Assembly (NCBI GenBank): GCA_046542995.1 | Contig: JBKHAH010000020.1 | Span: 1-40,993 of the forward strand | Source of the DNA: Perlabentimonas sp046542995 | Lineage (GTDB): Bacteria > Bacteroidota > Bacteroidia > Bacteroidales > Tenuifilaceae | Direction: 5' to 3' | DNA length: 40,993 bases | Shown: positions 1 to 6,929 of the stretch, in pieces | How positions within the stretch are numbered: the stretch's first letter is position 1 | How the letters are laid out: the number at the start of each line of letters is the position of its first letter | Made by a program: the position numbers and the translations under genes | The notes under the pieces: generated by a model | What the model saw: only the letters and a program-made list of their open reading frames with translations | Databases searched by the model: none | What the model was told of the DNA's origin: nothing

Positions 1-1299
1 CTGGTAGTTATACTCTTTGTAACCTATATTATGCTTGGCATTGCAAGGTTACGTTTGAACTTCGCTGGAATTGGAGTTAGTTTTCTGATAGCATTGCTAA
101 GCATTGCTTTTGCGTTGGGCTTGGTTTTTGGGGTAAACTTTTTGATTACAAAAGCATACCCTCATTACGAAGTGTTTTACATGAGTAATTTTTATAATGC
201 TCATTACTATTTCTATGCGTTCATTGCACTTACGTTTCTCGTTTTTATGCTGGTTTACTCATTCTACCTAAAGCATGTAAATATTTACAATGTGATGGCA
301 GCAGTATTTTTGCTGTTCATGCTGGTTTCTGGTTTTTTGCTTTGGCTCTTACCTACAGCATCGTACATGACTATTGTTCCGTTACTACTTGTTTTGGTAG
401 CATTTAATATAGCACTATTTTTTGGAATAAATGCCGACAATAAGCCCAAAACATACCATGCCTTAATGCTTATTGCGCTGCTACCAGTTATATTTCTAAT
501 ATCACCATATATTTATTTAATTTTTGTCATATTCGGACTTAATCTTCCCATTGCAGGTGCGGGCATGTTAATGTTGCTTCTGCTTTTTGCTCTCCCATTT
601 CTGGAGAAATCCTTAGTTAAGCTTCGTGGGGTAATCCTACTTTTTGCGTTAGGGCTTATTTTTACTTTTCTAATTATTGCCCATGTAAAATCGTCTCCAA
701 CAGATAGCAGGCCTTTGCAAAGTAATGTTATGTACGCAAGCTTTCAGGATAATACGGATGCATACTGGTTGTCATCAAATCACAGGGTAGATGAATGGAA
801 TAAGCAGTTTTTTGCCGATGCTAAAATTGATTCAATTAACGATATTTATCCAGGCAGAAAAAAATTATTCCTTAAGAGTAATGCCGAATTTATACATTTT
901 GATAGCCCTGAGTTAAATCTAGTGAAAGATTCATCATCTGTAAATTACAGATTGGTAGAGTTTGTTTTGCAACCTAGGGTTGATGCGGTGATGACAGATA
1001 TTTTGATACCTAAAAAATATAACTTGATGAGTCTTTCAATAAACAATCGAAATATTGATTTTAACGACTATCCAACCGTTAATAATCAAGTTTATTGGGT
1101 TCGCCTAATAAATCCGTCAATCGATCCCATTACCTTTGGTTTGGAATATCAACACAACGATTCGCTTGAAGTATCGGTAGTTGAAAAGGTGTTGGGATTA
1201 CCTGATCTTCAGTATATCGAACCTATGCCATCGCATATTATTCCGGATACAGACTTTGAAAGTAACATGACTCTGTCAATTAGTAAATTTGAGATTTAA
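1..1299 (+). CDS. C-terminal part of a membrane-bound M28-family metallopeptidase (5' end outside window)
   Basis: The reading frame is open from the first base of the window, so the true start and the expected N-terminal zinc-peptidase domain lie upstream; the ATG at 31 is internal. What is visible is about eight hydrophobic helices (roughly the first 220 residues after that ATG) followed by a soluble ~200-residue beta-rich tail. The tail has a D-A-Y-W-L-S-S stretch and an E-W-N-K-Q-F stretch, which I associate with the C-terminal extramembrane part of ERMP1/FXNA-like M28 peptidases of Bacteroidota. No catalytic residue is in view, so the peptidase call rests on resemblance of the tail and the topology only. 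An unrelated polytopic membrane protein is the alternative. DUF554 follows 20 bases after the stop. Confidence 0.55.
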   Translation: MVVILFVTYIMLGIARLRLNFAGIGVSFLIALLSIAFALGLVFGVNFLITKAYPHYEVFYMSNFYNAHYYFYAFIALTFLVFMLVYSFYLKHVNIYNVMAAVFLLFMLVSGFLLWLLPTASYMTIVPLLLVLVAFNIALFFGINADNKPKTYHALMLIALLPVIFLISPYIYLIFVIFGLNLPIAGAGMLMLLLLFALPFLEKSLVKLRGVILLFALGLIFTFLIIAHVKSSPTDSRPLQSNVMYASFQDNTDAYWLSSNHRVDEWNKQFFADAKIDSINDIYPGRKKLFLKSNAEFIHFDSPELNLVKDSSSVNYRLVEFVLQPRVDAVMTDILIPKKYNLMSLSINNRNIDFNDYPTVNNQVYWVRLINPSIDPITFGLEYQHNDSLEVSVVEKVLGLPDLQYIEPMPSHIIPDTDFESNMTLSISKFEI

Positions 1300-1319
1300 A
1301 TCGTACTAGTTTTGTTTTA

Positions 1320-2000
1320 ATGATAACTGGAACCCTAATTAATGTGGCCGCAGTACTTGTTGGAGGAAGCCTGGGGTTGCTTTTTCGAACCAGATTGCCT
1401 CAGCGCATTACGAACACTTTTTTTCAGGCAATAGGATTATTTACCTTGTTTCTTGGTTTTAGCATGAGCCTTAAGACTGAAAATCCGCTGCTGCTGGTTT
1501 TTAGTTTAATCTTGGGTGCCCTTACCGGAACTTTATTACGACTACAAGAGCGCATGGAGAGGAGTGGCGAGAAGATTCAGCGAAGGTTAAGGTTAAAAGG
1601 TGGCAAATTTAGCGAGGGAATGGTTACTGCATTTCTAATGTTCTGTATGGGGTCAATGACTATTCTTGGAGCAATAGAGGAGGGTTTAGGTAGCGAGCCC
1701 AAGTTGCTTATGATTAAAAGTTTAATGGACGGTTTTTCTTCCGTTGCGCTTGCAGCAGCTCTTGGTGTGGGGGTGGTGTTCTCAATTGTTCCACTTTTAA
1801 TTTATCAAGGAGGCATAACCCTGCTAACTGCTTGGTTTGGCGATACCCTCAGTACCCTTATGGTTGATGAGCTAACTGCTACAGGAGGAATTCTGCTAAT
1901 AGGCCTTGGAATAACAATTCTGGGAATAAAAAAGATAGAGGTGCTTAATCTTATCCCATCACTTATTTTTACGGTTCTGCTGATTTACTTTTTTGGGTAG
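1320..2000 (+). CDS. DUF554 family membrane protein (YdfK/YqgA-like)
   Basis: A 226-residue polytopic membrane protein. The N-terminus (MITGTLINVAAVLVGGSLG) and the later GAxxGTLLRL and FMLFCMGSMTILGAIEEG-type segments are characteristic of DUF554, whose usual length is about 220-240 residues, so the gene appears complete. Six to seven hydrophobic helices are interrupted by one charged loop (about residues 75-95, rich in Arg/Lys/Glu). The family is thought to be an inner-membrane transporter-like protein, but its substrate is not established. It lies 20 bases after the peptidase stop and 33 bases before the kinase gene, on the same strand, and could be co-transcribed with both. No promoter was recognised in the short gaps. 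Confidence 0.85.
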   Translation: MITGTLINVAAVLVGGSLGLLFRTRLPQRITNTFFQAIGLFTLFLGFSMSLKTENPLLLVFSLILGALTGTLLRLQERMERSGEKIQRRLRLKGGKFSEGMVTAFLMFCMGSMTILGAIEEGLGSEPKLLMIKSLMDGFSSVALAAALGVGVVFSIVPLLIYQGGITLLTAWFGDTLSTLMVDELTATGGILLIGLGITILGIKKIEVLNLIPSLIFTVLLIYFFG

Positions 2001-2033
2001 GGCTTATTTTATTGTAAAGTTGCTAGAAATTAC

Positions 2034-3473
2034 ATGGAGAAAAACTTACATTTAATTTTTACTGATTTTTTTAAAAATCATTTTGGTGTTCCACCAACGG
2101 AAATCTCCCCTTTACCTCAGGGAGGTTCAGATCGTAAGTATTTTAGACTCTCTTCACAAAGTCAAAGTGCCATTGCGGCATACAACCCCGAAATTGAAGA
2201 GAATAGAGCATTTATATACCTAACTAAACACTTTGGAAACTTAGGCTTTCCTGTACCTGATATTTATGAGGTAAGTGATGATGAGCAAACATATCTTTTA
2301 AGCGACTTAGGTGATATAACCCTATTTGACAAGTTGATTTGCGGAGTAATTCATGGTGATGCTACCAGTACCAGTGTTGGTTTGCTTAAAGAAACCCTTG
2401 CTTTGCTGGCAAAAATCCAGGTTGAGGGGTCCAAAGGGCTTGATTTCTCAAGATGCTATCCCAAATCAGAGTTTGATAAGCAGAGCGTGATGTGGGATTT
2501 TTACTACTTCAAGTACTCCTTCCTAAAACCATCGGGTATTAGATTTAATGAGGCTAAACTCGATAATGATTTTTTGGCTCTTGCCAATGTTTTGCTATCG
2601 CAACCTGCAGAGTATTTCCACTACCGTGATTTTCAGTCGCGCAATATAATGCTTGTAAATGGGAAACCTCATTTTATTGATTATCAGGGCGGTCGCCAAG
2701 GCCCTTTGCTTTACGATATTGCTTCGTTCCTCTATCAGGCCAGAGCGAATATCTCGCAGCAAATTCGTGACGAACTTTTGGATTTTTACCTTGATGAAGT
2801 TGGAAAATATACCAAAATTAACATATCAGAAAGCAAAAAGGTTTTTCCAGCATTCGCAGTTTTTAGAGTTATCCAAACTCTGGGAGCATACGGTTACAGA
2901 GGATTTTTTGAGAGACGAGCACATTTTTTACAGAGCATTCCATTGGCTGCAGCCAACCTGAAGTTATTACTGGAAAGGCTAGGTAGCATAAACTTAAATC
3001 TTCCTACTTTGCAGCCAGTATTGGAGGCTATCTCCCAGAAATACGCCCAAAGCAGCGAACAAACCCAGCCTTTTGATGGTTTAACTCTTGAAATCAACAG
3101 TTTCTCTTTTAAGAAAGGTTACCCAATGGAGCATCCTGAGCATGGCGGAGGTTTTGTTTTTGACTGTAGAGCATTGCCAAACCCTGGCAGGTTAAATCAG
3201 TATAAGCTGCAAACAGGATTAGATGAACAGGTAATTGGTTATTTGGAGAAGTATACAGAGGTGGAACAGTTCTTTAGCCATGTAAAAGAGCTTGTAACTA
3301 AATCGGTTTATACGTATAAGCATCGTGGGTTTAACCATTTGTCAGTTTCGTTTGGCTGTACAGGCGGTCAGCACAGGTCGGTTTATATGGCATCCAGGTT
3401 AACCCAGTACTTTAGAGCTGTTGATGGCATTAGAATAGTATTAAAACACAGGGAACTTAAAAAGGAGTTGTAA
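2034..3473 (+). CDS. APH/AmgK-like sugar kinase fused to a RapZ C-terminal domain
   Basis: A 479-residue two-domain protein. Residues 1 to ~330 are an aminoglycoside-phosphotransferase-type kinase: a glycine-rich segment near residue 30 (PQGGSDRKYFR), the catalytic loop HYRDFQSRN at 196-204 with D199 as catalytic base, and the metal-binding FIDYQ with D216. Residues ~350-479 match the RapZ C-terminal domain: FDCRxLPNPG, then GCTGGQHRS at 441-449 (C442, T443, H447, R448). In E. coli RapZ the corresponding loop takes part in binding glucosamine-6-phosphate. The kinase half resembles AmgK, which phosphorylates MurNAc/GlcNAc at the anomeric position in cell-wall recycling, and a MurU-like nucleotidyltransferase lies 162 bases downstream. 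The RapZ P-loop ATPase half is absent. Substrate and sensing role are inferred; the domain calls are firm. Confidence 0.85.
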   Translation: MEKNLHLIFTDFFKNHFGVPPTEISPLPQGGSDRKYFRLSSQSQSAIAAYNPEIEENRAFIYLTKHFGNLGFPVPDIYEVSDDEQTYLLSDLGDITLFDKLICGVIHGDATSTSVGLLKETLALLAKIQVEGSKGLDFSRCYPKSEFDKQSVMWDFYYFKYSFLKPSGIRFNEAKLDNDFLALANVLLSQPAEYFHYRDFQSRNIMLVNGKPHFIDYQGGRQGPLLYDIASFLYQARANISQQIRDELLDFYLDEVGKYTKINISESKKVFPAFAVFRVIQTLGAYGYRGFFERRAHFLQSIPLAAANLKLLLERLGSINLNLPTLQPVLEAISQKYAQSSEQTQPFDGLTLEINSFSFKKGYPMEHPEHGGGFVFDCRALPNPGRLNQYKLQTGLDEQVIGYLEKYTEVEQFFSHVKELVTKSVYTYKHRGFNHLSVSFGCTGGQHRSVYMASRLTQYFRAVDGIRIVLKHRELKKEL

Positions 3474-3608
3474 ATGGGCAAGAAACTATGCGACAAAAAG
3501 GGACAGAAGAAAAAGAACAGTGAGAAGGAAAAGCTATACAAATGCAAAAAATGCAACTTGAATTCAAATAAGGAGCGTAAGCTGTGTAAGCCAGAGAGGG
3601 TTCTATGA
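3474..3608 (+). CDS. small Lys-rich CxxC protein (44 aa), unknown function
   Basis: The ATG follows the kinase stop codon directly (TAA then ATG) and the frame runs 44 codons to TGA. The protein is very basic (lysine-rich N-terminal half) and has four cysteines: one near the N-terminus (KKLCDKK), a CKKC pair, and one near the C-terminus (KLCKP). This suggests a metal-binding knuckle or small zinc ribbon. The gene sits between the kinase-RapZ fusion and the MurU-like enzyme with 27 bases to the next start, so it is probably part of the same operon. I recall similar short Cys/Lys proteins at comparable positions in other Bacteroidota, but I cannot verify that here. No function is assigned. Confidence 0.6.
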   Translation: MGKKLCDKKGQKKKNSEKEKLYKCKKCNLNSNKERKLCKPERVL

Positions 3609-3635
3609 TTATTACAGGTATAATGTAATTTAGCT

Positions 3636-4364
3636 ATGAAAGCAATGGTTCTGGCTGCTGGGCTTGGTACTAGGCTTAAACCACTAACTAACAATAAGCC
3701 CAAGGCGCTTGTTGAGATTGGTGGAAAACCATTAATTGCTCATGTGCTGGAAAAAATGGTTGCTTCAGGATTTAATCATATTGTGATAAATGTACATCAT
3801 TTTGCTGAGCAGCTATCAGGGTATATAAAAAGCAACGATTTTGACGCAGATATTTATATTTCTGATGAGACCCATAAACTTTTAAATACTGGTGGCGGAA
3901 TTCTTAATGCCAAAAATTTTCTTAAAGGTGATGAGCCCTTTTTGGTTCATAATGTCGATATCTTCTCTAATATCAACCTGAAAGAGCTAATGCAATTTCA
4001 TGCCAAGATGAATCCCATGGCTACTTTAGCTGTTGGGAATCGTAGCTCATCGCGCAAATTTCTTTTCGATAAAAAGATGCAGCTGGTTGGTTGGAGAAAT
4101 CTTAAAACAAGGGAGGCTATTTACACAAGATCCTCCAAAAAAAACTTTAATGAGCTGGCATTTACAGGGATACATGTTGTTAGTCCTGCATTCTTTTCGC
4201 ATGTTAACATGAAAGGTGCGTTTTCAATTGTAGATGCCTACCTTACACTATGCAAACAACATAAATTGATAGGATACGATACATCGTCAAACTATATTTT
4301 GGATGTAGGAAAAGTTGAGAGTATAGATGAAGCGAAGGATTTATTGCAGAGGCATGATTTGTAA
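3636..4364 (+). CDS. MurU/RmlA-like sugar-1-phosphate nucleotidyltransferase
   Basis: A 242-residue single-domain nucleotidyltransferase. The signature GLGTRLKPLT (residues 9-18) followed by K23 binds the nucleotide triphosphate, and D108 in VHNVDIF occupies the usual metal-ligand position. The length is close to that of MurU (N-acetylmuramate-1-phosphate uridylyltransferase), and there is no left-handed beta-helix acyltransferase domain as in GlmU. With the AmgK-like kinase just upstream, the natural reading is a kinase plus uridylyltransferase pair converting a salvaged amino sugar to its UDP form and bypassing de novo UDP-MurNAc synthesis. Other NDP-sugar products (GDP-mannose or UDP-GlcNAc-type) cannot be excluded from sequence alone. 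The gene ends 46 bases before the boundary of the inserted toxin-antitoxin cassette. Confidence 0.8.
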   Translation: MKAMVLAAGLGTRLKPLTNNKPKALVEIGGKPLIAHVLEKMVASGFNHIVINVHHFAEQLSGYIKSNDFDADIYISDETHKLLNTGGGILNAKNFLKGDEPFLVHNVDIFSNINLKELMQFHAKMNPMATLAVGNRSSSRKFLFDKKMQLVGWRNLKTREAIYTRSSKKNFNELAFTGIHVVSPAFFSHVNMKGAFSIVDAYLTLCKQHKLIGYDTSSNYILDVGKVESIDEAKDLLQRHDL

Positions 4365-4409
4365 ACCAGAATAGTTTTACCCCCAGCTCGAAATAGGTTA
4401 TATCTACAA

Positions 4410-4486
4410 GTTGTACGCAAAATAAAAAACGTACAGAAAAAAAACGTACGAAATGCAACAAGTACGTAAAATATACGTATATTTGC
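4410..4486. promoter_or_regulatory. toxin-antitoxin promoter with repeated GTAC/ACGT operator-like motifs
   Basis: Between the cassette boundary and the antitoxin ATG there are five motifs centred on GTAC or ACGT: at 4413, ACGTAC 4429-4434, ACGTAC 4444-4449, TACGTA 4463-4468, and the perfect palindrome TATACGTATA 4472-4481. Successive motifs are 13-18 bases apart. The last one overlaps a consensus Bacteroidota -7 element, TATATTTG (4478-4485), 18 bases before the start codon. An array of short palindromes over a promoter is what a ribbon-helix-helix antitoxin would bind for autorepression. No -33 TTG was found at the ideal distance. Confidence 0.55.
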
Positions 4487-4502
4487 AAAAAGGATTATAG
4501 CA

Positions 4503-4793
4503 ATGAGAACAGTAGTAAAAGAAAAAGCGAGATTTGACGCACGACTTCCACAGGAACAAAAGCATCTTTTTGAGAAGGCGGCTTATCTAGGTGGGTACAG
4601 AAATCTTACCGACTTCATTATTCTTACGGTTCAAGAGAAAGCAAAAGAAATCATCAAGGAGAAAGAGCAAGTTATTGCCTCTGAAAGGGATAGTCAAGTC
4701 TTTTTCGAAGCAATAACAAATCCGAAAAGACCATCTGCAACCTTGAAGAAGGCATTGGATGATTATAACGCTTTCGCATCAAAATCAAAGTAG
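4503..4793 (+). CDS. DUF1778 ribbon-helix-helix antitoxin (TacA/AtaR-type)
   Basis: A 96-residue protein with the DUF1778 pattern: an N-terminal beta-strand (KARFDARLP, residues ~8-16), a ribbon-helix-helix region with GGYRNLTDFI (~30-39), a long charged helix rich in Glu/Lys, and a C-terminal segment SERDSQVFFEAITNPKRPS typical of the toxin-neutralising tail. Proteins of this family bind DNA as dimers and wrap around a GNAT toxin, repressing their own promoter jointly with it. The GNAT gene starts 4 bases after the stop, the standard order. The repeated GTAC/ACGT motifs upstream are likely its operator. The pair lies inside the predicted integron-type cassette and is unrelated to the flanking genes. 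Confidence 0.88.
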   Translation: MRTVVKEKARFDARLPQEQKHLFEKAAYLGGYRNLTDFIILTVQEKAKEIIKEKEQVIASERDSQVFFEAITNPKRPSATLKKALDDYNAFASKSK

Positions 4794-4797
4794 AACA

Positions 4798-5292
4798 ATG
4801 ATTGAACTATTAGATAAGAAGCACAATCGAAGCGATTTTGACTGTGGGAAAGAACTGCTAAACAACTATTTGAAAAACCAAGCAGGACAAGATGTAAAAA
4901 GAAAGTTGTCCGCTTGTTTTGTATTAGCGGAAAAGGAAACAAACCTAATTCAAGGTTACTATACTTTATCAAACAGCAGTATTCCACTAAGCAGTTTTCC
5001 TGAACAGATTAGAAAAAAGTTGCCTAGTTCTTATGTTTCTATACCAACGACACTGCTTGGTAGGTTGGCAATTGACAATAGATATCAGGGGAAAGGAATT
5101 GGGAAAATCCTTTTGATTGACGCATTAAAAAGAAGTTATGAGATTTCGAAAGAGATGGGCTCCTTTGCAGTCGTCGTTGACCCCATTGATAGGGATGCTG
5201 AAGCGTTCTATAAAAAGTATGACTTCATTAGCCTTCCTGACAGTCAAAAAATGTTTATTGCAATAAAAACACTAAAAGAGCTCTTCGATTAA
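4798..5292 (+). CDS. GNAT-type toxin (TacT/AtaT-like aminoacyl-tRNA acetyltransferase)
   Basis: A 164-residue GNAT-fold protein. I chose the ATG at 4798 rather than an in-frame one at 4759 because it lies 4 bases after the antitoxin stop and gives the family-typical N-terminus with F-D-C-G near residues 14-17. The acetyl-CoA-binding motif QGKGIGK is at 97-103 and the proposed catalytic tyrosine of this family fits Y138 in AFYKKYDF. Characterised relatives acetylate the amino group of charged tRNAs and stop translation until neutralised by the DUF1778 partner. The length matches the family (about 160-175), so the toxin looks intact. Which aminoacyl-tRNA it would target cannot be told from sequence. 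Confidence 0.85.
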   Translation: MIELLDKKHNRSDFDCGKELLNNYLKNQAGQDVKRKLSACFVLAEKETNLIQGYYTLSNSSIPLSSFPEQIRKKLPSSYVSIPTTLLGRLAIDNRYQGKGIGKILLIDALKRSYEISKEMGSFAVVVDPIDRDAEAFYKKYDFISLPDSQKMFIAIKTLKELFD

Positions 5293-5300
5293 AGAAATTC

Positions 5301-5425
5301 TGCGTACAACAATGCGTATAACCAATTGCGCTACAGAAGTATAGTCAATATTTTGCGCTGACAGCAAACTTTTATACTTTTACCAGTAGGGTGTCGTAAC
5401 CCCGCAACTGGTCATACACTAGCCG
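5301..5425. repeat. attC-like (59-base-element-type) recombination site
   Basis: The segment opens with TGCGTACAAC (R''-like, 5301-5310), a short spacer, then TGCGTATAACCAATTGCG (L''-like, 5313-5330). Near its end CGCAACTGGTCATACACT (5403-5420, L'-like) pairs with that block at 14 of 18 positions, the remaining ones being mostly G-T type, and GCCG|TT (5422-5427) supplies the R' cut. About 70 bases lie in the apical region. Two complementary box pairs separated by unequal short spacers are what attC covariance models require. The outer R' arm is completed by the cassette's own 5' end (4411-4419). The core GTT is followed by CGAG, not the consensus RRRY, in the integrated form. Confidence 0.6.
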
Positions 5426-5508
5426 TTCGAGTTCCTATGCCGTTTAGTTGAGCAGTAAGTTATCATAAATTCCTCTGTGTTTATAATTCAAAAATCGAAC
5501 CCGGGTTT

Positions 5509-6681
5509 TTAGCTAATCACCCCTGAGCCAACCAGCTCATCGTTATCGTACCATGCGGCAAACTGACCGGCAGCAATGCCACGTTGTGGTTGTTCAAACA
5601 CAATGTACATCCCGTCGGCTTTCATAAAAAGCTTCGCCTTTTGTAAAGGTTGTCGGTAGCGAATCCTAACAAGATATTCTTTCGTTTCACCAACCTTCAT
5701 CAAAAGGTCGGGCCGAACCCAATGAATTTCATCAGCAGGGATTAAAAGACCGCTGCGGAAGAGTCCAGGGTGATTTTTTCCCTGCCCCACGTAAACAATG
5801 TTTTCGTCAACATCAATGGCAATAACAAAAAGAGGCTCGGGAGTTCCCCCAACATTTAGCCCTTTACGTTGACCTATGGTATAGAAGTGCGCACCGTTGT
5901 GTGTACCCACCTTCTTGCCAGGCATTGCACTGTAAGCGTATTGCGATGACACTTCTTTTAATTCTGACAGATTGACCGATTGATTGTAAGCGTTAAAATC
6001 TTTTGGTATTTCAATTATATCACCCTTCTTAGCTTGTAGCTTCTGTTGAAGAAATATAGGTAAATCAACCTTGCCCACAAAGCAAATCCCTTGCGAGTCT
6101 TTTCTTTGGGCAGAAGCCAGGCCCAGCTCGGCAGCTATTTTACGAACCTCTGGTTTTTCAATATCGCCAATGGGGAAAAGTGCTTTTTCAAGTTGCTTCT
6201 GGTTAAGCTGGCAAAGGAAGTAGCTTTGATCCTTGTTGTTATCAGTACCTGCAAGTAGTCTGAAAGTTGTCTTTCCATTTATCTCAACCGTATCCTTACG
6301 GCAATAATGCCCTGTTGCCACATAATCGGCGTTAAGTGCCAGGGCCGCTTTCATGAATTCATCAAACTTAATTTCTCTGTTGCAAAGAACATCAGGGTTT
6401 GGGGTGCGTCCGCGAGAGTACTCATCAAACATATAGTCAACCACCCTTTTGCGGTACTGCTTGCTTAAATCCACCATTTCAAAAGGGATTTTTAGCTTAC
6501 GAGCAACCATTTGAGCGAAATTATAATCATCATCAAAGGGGCAATCGCCATGTAGAACGCCCGTTGTGTCGTGCCAGTTTTTCATGAATAGGCCCACAAC
6601 ATCAAACCCTTGCTCCTTTAAAACATAGGCAGCAACGCTTGAGTCAACTCCTCCCGAAAGCCCTACTACAACCCTTTTCAT
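5509..6681 (-). CDS. mnmA: tRNA-specific 2-thiouridylase MnmA
   Basis: A 390-residue enzyme that thiolates U34 of the Lys, Glu and Gln tRNAs in an ATP-dependent reaction. The PP-loop SGGVDSS is at residues 9-15. The two catalytic cysteines are C100 (NPDVLCNREIKF) and C200 (SQGICFVG). The tRNA-binding and C-terminal beta-barrel regions follow (GQRKGLNVGG; later YVGQGKNHPGLF). The length matches the family (360-390). The gene runs opposite to its neighbours, with the cassette beyond its 3' end and the crt genes divergent from its 5' end. This is a conserved housekeeping gene with no oddity apart from lying beside the cassette insertion. Confidence 0.96.
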   Translation of the reverse strand: MKRVVVGLSGGVDSSVAAYVLKEQGFDVVGLFMKNWHDTTGVLHGDCPFDDDYNFAQMVARKLKIPFEMVDLSKQYRKRVVDYMFDEYSRGRTPNPDVLCNREIKFDEFMKAALALNADYVATGHYCRKDTVEINGKTTFRLLAGTDNNKDQSYFLCQLNQKQLEKALFPIGDIEKPEVRKIAAELGLASAQRKDSQGICFVGKVDLPIFLQQKLQAKKGDIIEIPKDFNAYNQSVNLSELKEVSSQYAYSAMPGKKVGTHNGAHFYTIGQRKGLNVGGTPEPLFVIAIDVDENIVYVGQGKNHPGLFRSGLLIPADEIHWVRPDLLMKVGETKEYLVRIRYRQPLQKAKLFMKADGMYIVFEQPQRGIAAGQFAAWYDNDELVGSGVIS

Positions 6682-6929
6682 TCTTTCAACCTATTTACAA
6701 TTTTATATGGTGCAAAAATACGAAAAAACTACGATGCATTTAAACATTTATAGTTGCCACATAATTTTTATACTGCAATCTTTATGTTTATATTAATTAG
6801 AATATAGTTGAACAAAAGATATTTGTTTTCGTTTAGTACTTGATTGCAATAAAAAAATTGAATTATTTGTTACCTTAGATGTATCTGAAAATACTCATAT
6901 TAGAATTTTTCAGTATTTATAAATAGCTA

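Larger units (their letters stand above)
4410..5425. mobile_element. integron-type gene cassette carrying a toxin-antitoxin pair (no integrase in window)
   Basis: The segment 4411-5425 (1015 bp) has the layout of an integron cassette. At the left boundary the sequence reads G|TTGTACGCA (4410-4419). Downstream of the toxin gene its exact reverse complement TGCGTACAAC occurs at 5301-5310, the expected inverse core of an attC site. The attC ends at GCCG|TTC, with the cut between 5425 and 5426. In a circularised cassette the two boundaries would join to regenerate a full R''/R' pair, which is the defining logic of integron cassettes. The match extends to 14 positions with one mismatch (4410-4423 versus 5297-5310). 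The cargo is typical of sedentary chromosomal integron cassettes. No attI site, integrase gene or second complete attC was found in the window. Confidence 0.6.

Noticed and set aside
4759..4797. An earlier in-frame ATG for the GNAT toxin, overlapping the antitoxin gene.
   Set aside because: The ATG at 4798 gives the usual family N-terminus and 4-base spacing; the earlier one adds 13 residues unlike the family.
5493..5505. On the minus strand this reads CCCGGGTTCGAT, like a tRNA T-loop, just beyond the mnmA stop and near the cassette.
   Set aside because: The other T-stem half and the rest of a tRNA cloverleaf are missing; more likely chance or part of a short palindrome.
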